A stretch of 64,000 nucleotides of DNA. It comes from Crocinitomicaceae bacterium. GTDB taxonomy: Bacteria; Bacteroidota; Bacteroidia; Flavobacteriales_D; Crocinitomicaceae. Positions 53,428-61,084 of this stretch are shown here, piece after piece. Below the pieces are notes generated by a model. The model was not told the DNA's origin. It saw only the letters and a program-made list of their open reading frames with translations, and did no database searches. Where the stretch lies: assembly GCA_021325675.1 (NCBI GenBank), contig JAJTCM010000007.1:121739-185738 (forward strand), in the 5' to 3' direction. Positions within the stretch are counted from its first letter, which is position 1, and the number at the start of each line of letters is the position of its first letter. Position numbers and translations under genes: made by a program.

Positions 53428-54792
53428 TTGTCTAAAGTCAAAACAGCCTATTTTTGCCAGAATTGCGGTTACCAAACGCCCAAATGGCTCGGAAAATGTC
53501 CGTCCTGCACGGAATGGAACACCTTTGTGGAAGAGATTGTCGAGAAGAACCTGTCGCAGGTGATCGCGTTTTCAACCAACACGACACGCACGGCCAAATC
53601 GCAGGCTTTGCAGGATATCCAGCAATCGGAGCAAACCCGGACCCAGCTGCAGGATGCGGAATTGAACCGTGTTTTAGGAGACGGCATGGTACCGGGATCA
53701 CTGATTTTATTCGGCGGTGAACCGGGCATCGGGAAATCCACCCTCATGCTGCAATTGGCGATTCTCGAAACGAAGCTGCGTGTTTTATACGTTTCCGGGG
53801 AAGAAAGCGATCAGCAGATCAAAATGCGCGCTGACCGGATCGGGCATAAAAACGAAAACTGCTTCATTCTGACGGAAACGAACCTTCAAAATATCTTTTT
53901 ACAAGCCGAAGAAATCCAGCCGGATTTATTGGTCATAGATTCCATTCAAACGTTATACAGCAACCAGATTGAAAGCTCGCCCGGCAGCATTTCGCAGGTG
54001 AGGGAATGTACGGCCCAGCTGCTGCGCTACGCCAAGCTCTCCGACGTCCCGGTTTTCCTCATCGGGCACATCACCAAAGAAGGTGCGCTGGCCGGGCCAA
54101 AGGTACTTGAACACATGGTAGACGTTGTTTTGCAGTTTGAAGGCGACCGCAACCATGTTTACCGCCTGCTGCGCACTATCAAAAACCGTTTTGGGAGCAC
54201 CAATGAGCTTGGGATTTACGAAATGCAGGGCTCCGGTTTGCGCCAGGTAGAAAATCCTTCCGAAATCCTGATCACCAACACGGATTCGGAGCTGAGCGGA
54301 ATTTCCATTGCTTCCACCCTCGAAGGCGCACGTCCCCTGCTGATCGAAGTGCAGGCGCTCGTAAGCTCAGCAGCCTACGGGACACCGCAAAGGTCCAGTA
54401 CAGGTTTTGATGCCAAGCGCCTCAATATGCTGCTGGCCGTTCTTGAAAAGCGCTGCGGCTTCAAGCTCGGCGCAAAAGACGTTTTCCTCAATATTGCCGG
54501 CGGTATTAAAGTCGATGACCCGGCGATTGACCTGGCCGTTGTTTCAGCGATCATGTCCTCCAACGCCGATCTTCCAATCGCATCCAAAATTGCTTTTTCG
54601 GCAGAGGTCGGCCTTTCGGGTGAAATCCGCCCGGTGAACCGGATCGAGCAGCGTATTTCAGAAGCCGAAAAACTTGGTTTTGAAAGCATTGTTATTTCCA
54701 AATACAATAAGGGAATTGATCAAAAAAGCTATAAAATCAAAATCATTTCCTGCGGTGTGATCAACGAAGTCATTAAAGCACTTTTTGCGTGA
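53428..54792 (+). CDS. radA: DNA repair protein RadA
   Basis: A 454-residue RecA-like branch-migration ATPase. The N-terminal zinc finger is complete: C10, C13, C24 and C27 in YFCQNCGYQTPKWLGKCPSC. Walker A is GGEPGIGKSTLML near 95-107, the RadA motif is IKNRFGSTNELG near 250-261, and a Lon-like C-terminal domain follows (GGIKVDDPAIDLAVVSAI, EVGLSGEIRPV). The start is TTG 53428 (MSKVKTAYFC), the first codon after the family A repeat. Confidence 0.96.
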   Translation: MSKVKTAYFCQNCGYQTPKWLGKCPSCTEWNTFVEEIVEKNLSQVIAFSTNTTRTAKSQALQDIQQSEQTRTQLQDAELNRVLGDGMVPGSLILFGGEPGIGKSTLMLQLAILETKLRVLYVSGEESDQQIKMRADRIGHKNENCFILTETNLQNIFLQAEEIQPDLLVIDSIQTLYSNQIESSPGSISQVRECTAQLLRYAKLSDVPVFLIGHITKEGALAGPKVLEHMVDVVLQFEGDRNHVYRLLRTIKNRFGSTNELGIYEMQGSGLRQVENPSEILITNTDSELSGISIASTLEGARPLLIEVQALVSSAAYGTPQRSSTGFDAKRLNMLLAVLEKRCGFKLGAKDVFLNIAGGIKVDDPAIDLAVVSAIMSSNADLPIASKIAFSAEVGLSGEIRPVNRIEQRISEAEKLGFESIVISKYNKGIDQKSYKIKIISCGVINEVIKALFA

Positions 54793-54881
54793 ATTTTCAT
54801 TGGCAGCACATATCTGTCGACCAAAGGCGCAATTTTGAACATATAAACGCTTTTTTATTCAATCAATTCATTTTTTTGACT

Positions 54882-54889
54882 TAATTTTG
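54882..54889 (+). promoter_or_regulatory. -7 box for the first giant protein gene
   Basis: TAATTTTG, with 47 bases to the ATG at 54937; the leader is longer than at other genes here. Confidence 0.5.
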
Positions 54890-54936
54890 GGGGAAGTACC
54901 TAAAAAACTACGTCTATATATTAAAATGCTATACTT

Positions 54937-57900
54937 ATGAAACGAATTTTATTCCTGCTCTCGTTTTTTTATGCTTTTCAATTCCAGGCCCAGGAGGTAG
55001 ACTGGTACAGGGTCAACCCGCCAATTGAAGCCTTGCCAAGCAGCAATTACAAATACCAGGTGGACGACCTCGGGATTATGTACTGCATCTTTGGTTATGG
55101 CGATACATTGCGCGTGAGCCAATATGATGCGCTTGCACAGACCTGGAACGTCATTTCAAATGAAACGCTGACGGCTTCTGCTGATAAAATCAAGGTCGAC
55201 CAGAAAGGCGGAATAATTTACTTCACTTTCATTTCGGAGCAATTTCCAACGCCGCTGGTCAATATGTACACCATTGAAAACGGCGCTGTCAACCTGAAAT
55301 TCAGGGAATATCACCCAAGCTTTTATTCTTACGGGCAGTATGACTTCAAAGTTTCCGGGCTGGATGAATATTATTGGTTTATGCCGCACAGCAACGGCAA
55401 TGACTTTATGCTGTCCTCCTGGAATTCCGGAACAGGCGACATTGATTCCTACATCATCCCGCAATACAGCGGCACCTACATTACCAACCTGCAAATGCAG
55501 CAGCTCAATGATACGCTCTGGTTTTGCGGCGGAGGGAACCCGCTTCAGAAGCTGCAATTGATCAAAACACATAAGGACGCTGTTAATTTCCTGACTTACG
55601 ATGGTTCTGCGAACGGTTATTTTATGACCGGCGGGGGCAATTACCTGCTCGCCAACCGCACCAACATGCTCAGCAACCGGATTGACAAGCTGACCCTGGC
55701 TTCCGTCGAAAGCAATAACAATAAGGTTGATTTCACCCTGACTTACGGGGTTGTTTCCGCCAACCCGATTGCCGGCTCGTATTTCCCCACGCCCATGGGT
55801 GCGGCGATTACCAGCAACAACGATGACAAAGCTTATATTCTCGGTAACTTTTCCCCGCTGGGAGACTCCACCAATCACCGGGCAATGGTGCTTGCCAAAA
55901 ATTACAGCGCCAATAACTGGGATACAGTCGGGTCACCTTCAACACAAATCCTGCGCAGCAATAATCAATACGTAATGAATACGAGCCTGAGCCACAACCC
56001 GCTTTCACGGAGGTTCGTAGCGGCTTTTGATTCTGTGGGCTACAGCAAGCAGCTGCGTGTCCTGAATGCTTTCCCGGATCCGGATTCGACGCTTACCGTC
56101 TTACAAAACACCCTGTGTGTGAACCCGACTTCCAGCCCGAATTCACTTTTCTCCGATTTTTCCCTTTGGGACCCAAATCATGACATGCTGGAAATTATAG
56201 CGGTGAACTCTTCGGATGCTTCTGTCATTGCGGGTGCGGATGTCTCGTATACTTCCGGCTATTTTGTCGGGCAGCGCGTTGCCTTTGACGTTTTTTATCA
56301 AAATGCTTCATTAGGTACTGCAACGCTGGATTTCTTCGTAACGGACGGCTACGACACAATCGTTGTGAGCGAAAACGTTACTTTTTCCAATTATGCAATC
56401 AATTTCACTACCGACGGAAACCATTGCGGACCAGGACAGCCAACCGTTTCAGCCGATCTGACGAACGGAAATATTGATTGGTATGACTCACCGGCCGGCG
56501 GAACTTACCTTGGCAGCGGGGCAACTTTAACGACACCGCACATCACCTCTACAACTGTTTATTATGCCGAAGGGCTTGACAACAATTGTGTTACCGGCCG
56601 TATGAGCGTGAATGCTATTATTAATGCCATTCCTTCTGTCGACGCCGGACTTGACCAAACTTTATGTGACGGCGCAAGCCTGACATTGAACGCTACCGGT
56701 ACGGCAGGGGCTATTTTCTCCTGGGACAACGGTGTAACGGACGGCGTGAGCTTTGTGCCACCAGTGGGCTGGACCCCGTATACGGTTACAGCTACCGATC
56801 CGAATGGCTGTACCAATACGGACGATATAGAAATTACTGTCCATGCTCTTCCTTCGGTGGATGCCGGCTTTGACCAGACAATCTGCTTTGGAGACAATGT
56901 TGTTATACACGGGGACGGAGCTTTCACTTACAGCTGGGACAACGGCGTAACAGACAGCATTCCTTTCAGTCCGACAGTAACAAAGACTTACCATGTAACC
57001 GGAACAGATATCAATGGCTGTATGAATACCGACAGCGTTGTAGTAACCGTAAACCCTGCTCCAACGGTTAGCGCAGGAACAGATCAAACAATTTGCGATG
57101 GAAGCGGCGTAACTTTAAGCGGAAGCGGTGCGGATTTTTATTCCTGGGACAACGGCGTTGCCGACGGCAATATGTTTTTCCCGACATCTACAGCTCTTTA
57201 CGCGGTTACCGGAACCGATCTTAACGGATGCTCATCAAACGATACGGTTTTAGTAACTGTGCTCGCCTTACCAACAATAGATGCAGGAATTGACCAGACA
57301 GCATGTGAAAATACAACTGTTACGCTTTCTGCTTCCGGCGGTACAGGCTACAGCTGGGACAATGGCGTAACGGACGGTGTTCCTTTCACACCTGCAGGAA
57401 CCGGTATTACAACTTATACTGTTACAGGAACAAATGCTAACGGGTGCCAGAACACGGATATGGTTGATGTCACTGTAAACGGGCTTCCAGCTGTTGATGC
57501 CGGATTTGACCAGACAATCTGCTTTGGTGACAATGTTGTTATACATGGGGACGGCGCTGCAACTTACAGCTGGGATAACGGCGTAACGGACAGTATTCCT
57601 TTTTCACCGGCGGCAACTGCAACTTATCATGTAACAGGAACGGATATCAACGGATGTGTTAATACTGACAGTGTCGTAGTAACCGTAAATGCTTTACCGG
57701 CAGTGAACGGCGGATCTGATCAAAGTGTTTGCGACGGCACTTCAATTACTTTAAGCGGAAGCGGAGCAGATAGCTACAGCTGGGACCACGGTGTTTCAGA
57801 CGGTTTTAGCTTTGTACCGGGAGCAACAGATGTGTATGTCGTTACCGGCTATGACCTGAACGGCTGTTTTGCTACGGATAGCGTAAACGTAACAGTACTC

Positions 57901-60900
57901 GCCCTGCCGGTTGTTGACGCAGGATTTGACCAGTCTGTCTGTGACGGTTCCCCTGTAACACTTTCAGCATTAGGCGCGAACAGCTACAGCTGGGATAACG
58001 GGATTACGGATGGCGTAAGCTTTATGCAGCCGGTTGGTATAGTTACGTACACCGTTACAGGAACAGACGCCAACGGCTGTGAAAATACAGACCAGGTTGA
58101 TGTTACAGTCAATTCAATGCCTGCCATTGACGCAGGAAGCGACCAAACAATATGCCAGGGATCTGATGTTACCTTAAGTGGTTCCGGAGGTGTCTCTTAC
58201 ATTTGGGACAACGGTGTAATTGACGGTGCAATCTTCAACCCGACAGCAACGCTCACATATACCGTAACAGGTACGGATGGAAACGGGTGCTCAGGCTCTG
58301 ATGCGGTTACCGTAACAGTAAACACCCTGCCAGTGATTAATGCAGGATCAGACCAAACCGTATGTGAAAATAATGATGTTGTCCTCAATGGAAACGGTGG
58401 AATCTCCTATTTGTGGGACAATGGCGTATTTGACGGGGTAATTTTCAATCCGGCTTCAACTGCGCTATATGCCGTTACGGGATATGATGCCAACGGGTGC
58501 TCTGCCAATGACACCGTTCTTATAACAGTAAACCCACTACCAATTGTAGATGCCGGAGCTGATCTGACCGTTTGTGAAAATACATTGGTAATGCTGACTG
58601 CTTCAGGCGCTGATTCGTATGTGTGGAACAACGGAGTTACAGACGGTGTGGCCTTTACCGCGTTAGCAGCAACTTACACCGTTACAGGAACCGACCTGAA
58701 CGGCTGTGAGAATACAGACCAGGTAGATATAAATGTAAACGCCCTGCCAATGGTAGATGCCGGACCGGACCAAAGCGCCTGTGAAAATACTTCTTTTGTC
58801 CTCAACGGAAGCGGCGCTGACAGCTACAGCTGGGATAACGGCGTAACGGATGGCCTGAGCTTTATCCCTCCGGTTGGCGTAACAACCTATAGCGTTACCG
58901 GAACAGATGCCAATGGCTGTGAGAATACAGACGACATAACCTTAACTGTTTTCTCATTACCAACTATTAATGCCACACCGGCAGTTGAAATTTGCCAGGA
59001 AGAAGAGCTTACGCTCAATGCAAGCTCATCCGCATCCATTGTTTTATGGTACACGCAAAGCAGCGGCGGCACTCCGATATTCAACGGAACTGATCTCCAG
59101 CTCTTTTCCCTGATGGCGGATGCGACTTATTATGTTGAAGCTTTTGAAAACGGATGTACATCAGCCCGGATCCCGGTAGATATCACTGTAAACCCGAAAC
59201 CGCTTGCTTCACTTACTTCGACCAACTCGAACTGCGGAACAAGCAACGGTACAGCTGACGCAACAATCAGCTCCGGTACGGCTCCATTTACGTATTACTG
59301 GAGCAGCGGTGAGCAGCAAACATTAAGTGTTTCCAACCTCGGAACAGGATCTTATTATTTCAACGTGGAAGACAGCAAAGGCTGTAAAGCGATCGCTGTA
59401 ACGGAAATTATTCCTACAGGTATTGCGATCACTCCTACTATTATCAACCCAACCTGCGCCGGGGCAACAAACGGCTCCATCAACCTGAATGTTTCAGGGA
59501 TCAGCGAAGACCTTGTTTACCTCTGGAGCACCGGTCACCATACTACCAACCTCACCAATATGGGCGCTGGAACTTATGAAGTGACTATCACCAGCGAATC
59601 AGGCTGCGTATTGACATCCACCTTTACTTTAACAGAACCGGCAGTTATCATGAATGCGGTGAGCGAACAGCGCCCGACCTGCGGTGATAACGACGGACAA
59701 TTGAGTGTTACTGCAACAACCGGAGGTACAGGCCCTTATTTCTACTCCTGGAGCAACGGCCAAACAGGAATGAACAACGTCAACCTGACTTATGGCTCTT
59801 ACATTCTGACTACGAGCGACCAGGCGGGCTGCCAGGTGCAAAACACATACTATTTGTCTGAAAGCGGCGCACCACTCATCCGCGGCGCAGTAACGGAAAC
59901 TACCTGCGGTAACCCTAACGGGGCGATTGACCTGGACATCACACCGGGCCCGGGAGATGCGATCGCTTCTATTTCATGGTCAAATGCCGCTACAACGGAA
60001 GATATTTCCAACCTGACACCGGGAAGCTACACCTGCTTCCTGAATACGACGAACAACTGTACGGCAGTAAACGCCTGGACCGTGAATGTTGCCAAACCAA
60101 TGACACAGGAAATCTGTATCGTAAGTGTTGACAGCGTTACTACCAGTAACATTGTTGTTTGGGAAAAAGTTCAGACTTCCGGTATTTCTCATTACAATAT
60201 TTACCGCGAAACAAACCAGGTTGACGAATACCTGCTGATCGATACGGTCCAGTTTTCCAATCTATCGGTATTCAATGACGTTGTGGCCTCACCAATGAGC
60301 CGTTCCTGGAGATACCGCATTTCAGCGGTTAACGCTTGCGGCGTTGAAGGAGAGCTTTCACAACCGAACAAAACCCTTCACCTGAATATTTTTGACCTGG
60401 GGACATCCGGTGTAGAAATCACCTGGGACGAATATGAAGGAAATGCTTTCTCCAACTATATCCTGTGGAGATATACCGAGCTTAATGGCTGGGAAGATAT
60501 TGCTACTTTAGGAACTTCCACCCTGAATTATACAGATGGTACGGCTACTTATACGGAGAGCGGACTGGATTACATGGTGGAAATTGCCCTGGATGAAGCC
60601 TGTACAGCAACAACCTGGAGGGCGCAGGACTTTAACCGTTCCCGTTCGAACAAAGAAAAAGGCTTCTTCAAGGCCGGCGAAGGAACAGGAGATTACTCCA
60701 ATAACGGGCTTGTTGAATTTGAGCAGGACAATATCAGCCTGAATGTGTACCCGAACCCGTTTAATGAGTCAATCAATATTGATCTCCAGGGAACAGACGA
60801 GCTTGATCTGCACATCTATAACATCCAGAACCAATTGGTGAAAAGCACCAGCTGCAAGAGCGGGGTTAGCAATCTCGACCTGGCAGAATTGAGTAAAGGG

Positions 60901-60963
60901 GTATATTACATACAGGTTAATAACAAACTGGAAAGTAAAATAATCAGGATTGTAAAGAACTAG
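54937..60963 (+). CDS. Giant T9SS-secreted repeat protein with 11 PKD-like repeats
   Basis: A 2008-residue secreted protein with signal MKRILFLLSFFYAFQFQAQ. Residues 20-490 form a module shared with the next gene. An Ig_7-type domain follows (YDSPAGGTYLGSGATLTTPH). Eleven tandem repeats of about 70 residues span about 566-1342, each with VDAGxDQ, CxG, YSWDNGVTDG, YxVTGTDxNGC and VTVxALP. Then one further Ig-like domain, about four SprB-type repeats (SLTSTNSNCGTSNGTADATI, SNLGTGSYYFNVEDSKGC), an Fn3-like part, and a type A T9SS domain (LNVYPNPFNESINIDL). It is probably a cell-surface or adhesion protein. Confidence 0.9.
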   Translation: MKRILFLLSFFYAFQFQAQEVDWYRVNPPIEALPSSNYKYQVDDLGIMYCIFGYGDTLRVSQYDALAQTWNVISNETLTASADKIKVDQKGGIIYFTFISEQFPTPLVNMYTIENGAVNLKFREYHPSFYSYGQYDFKVSGLDEYYWFMPHSNGNDFMLSSWNSGTGDIDSYIIPQYSGTYITNLQMQQLNDTLWFCGGGNPLQKLQLIKTHKDAVNFLTYDGSANGYFMTGGGNYLLANRTNMLSNRIDKLTLASVESNNNKVDFTLTYGVVSANPIAGSYFPTPMGAAITSNNDDKAYILGNFSPLGDSTNHRAMVLAKNYSANNWDTVGSPSTQILRSNNQYVMNTSLSHNPLSRRFVAAFDSVGYSKQLRVLNAFPDPDSTLTVLQNTLCVNPTSSPNSLFSDFSLWDPNHDMLEIIAVNSSDASVIAGADVSYTSGYFVGQRVAFDVFYQNASLGTATLDFFVTDGYDTIVVSENVTFSNYAINFTTDGNHCGPGQPTVSADLTNGNIDWYDSPAGGTYLGSGATLTTPHITSTTVYYAEGLDNNCVTGRMSVNAIINAIPSVDAGLDQTLCDGASLTLNATGTAGAIFSWDNGVTDGVSFVPPVGWTPYTVTATDPNGCTNTDDIEITVHALPSVDAGFDQTICFGDNVVIHGDGAFTYSWDNGVTDSIPFSPTVTKTYHVTGTDINGCMNTDSVVVTVNPAPTVSAGTDQTICDGSGVTLSGSGADFYSWDNGVADGNMFFPTSTALYAVTGTDLNGCSSNDTVLVTVLALPTIDAGIDQTACENTTVTLSASGGTGYSWDNGVTDGVPFTPAGTGITTYTVTGTNANGCQNTDMVDVTVNGLPAVDAGFDQTICFGDNVVIHGDGAATYSWDNGVTDSIPFSPAATATYHVTGTDINGCVNTDSVVVTVNALPAVNGGSDQSVCDGTSITLSGSGADSYSWDHGVSDGFSFVPGATDVYVVTGYDLNGCFATDSVNVTVLALPVVDAGFDQSVCDGSPVTLSALGANSYSWDNGITDGVSFMQPVGIVTYTVTGTDANGCENTDQVDVTVNSMPAIDAGSDQTICQGSDVTLSGSGGVSYIWDNGVIDGAIFNPTATLTYTVTGTDGNGCSGSDAVTVTVNTLPVINAGSDQTVCENNDVVLNGNGGISYLWDNGVFDGVIFNPASTALYAVTGYDANGCSANDTVLITVNPLPIVDAGADLTVCENTLVMLTASGADSYVWNNGVTDGVAFTALAATYTVTGTDLNGCENTDQVDINVNALPMVDAGPDQSACENTSFVLNGSGADSYSWDNGVTDGLSFIPPVGVTTYSVTGTDANGCENTDDITLTVFSLPTINATPAVEICQEEELTLNASSSASIVLWYTQSSGGTPIFNGTDLQLFSLMADATYYVEAFENGCTSARIPVDITVNPKPLASLTSTNSNCGTSNGTADATISSGTAPFTYYWSSGEQQTLSVSNLGTGSYYFNVEDSKGCKAIAVTEIIPTGIAITPTIINPTCAGATNGSINLNVSGISEDLVYLWSTGHHTTNLTNMGAGTYEVTITSESGCVLTSTFTLTEPAVIMNAVSEQRPTCGDNDGQLSVTATTGGTGPYFYSWSNGQTGMNNVNLTYGSYILTTSDQAGCQVQNTYYLSESGAPLIRGAVTETTCGNPNGAIDLDITPGPGDAIASISWSNAATTEDISNLTPGSYTCFLNTTNNCTAVNAWTVNVAKPMTQEICIVSVDSVTTSNIVVWEKVQTSGISHYNIYRETNQVDEYLLIDTVQFSNLSVFNDVVASPMSRSWRYRISAVNACGVEGELSQPNKTLHLNIFDLGTSGVEITWDEYEGNAFSNYILWRYTELNGWEDIATLGTSTLNYTDGTATYTESGLDYMVEIALDEACTATTWRAQDFNRSRSNKEKGFFKAGEGTGDYSNNGLVEFEQDNISLNVYPNPFNESINIDLQGTDELDLHIYNIQNQLVKSTSCKSGVSNLDLAELSKGVYYIQVNNKLESKIIRIVKN
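56632..58962 (+). repeat. Coding tandem array, 11 units of about 210 bases
   Basis: Units start with CCN for proline followed by a GTTGATGCAGG-like word. Units 2 (56851-57060) and 5 (57487-57696) are both 210 bases long and nearly identical in protein (FDQTICFGDNVVIHGDGA). Others are more diverged. Confidence 0.85.
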
Positions 60964-61054
60964 AGATTTTATGTGTTCATAGGATTTGTCGATAAAAACA
61001 ACGGCTTTGTTTATAAAAAACACGTCCTTATAAGGATATCGTTGTGATTTATAG

Positions 61055-61062
61055 TACCTTTG
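61055..61062 (+). promoter_or_regulatory. -7 box for the second giant protein gene
   Basis: TACCTTTG, 22 bases before ATG 61085. The gene therefore has its own promoter. Confidence 0.5.
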
Positions 61063-61084
61063 TTGGTTAAAACACTAAAGTCTT

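Noticed and set aside
56562..56927. Minus-strand frames within the giant repeat gene
   Set aside because: They recur once per repeat unit because the coding strand repeats; composition and lack of starts mark them as shadows.
56632..58962. CRISPR-like regular repeats
   Set aside because: The period is about 210 bases, the units are in frame and degenerate, and they encode a PKD-like domain inside one long open frame.
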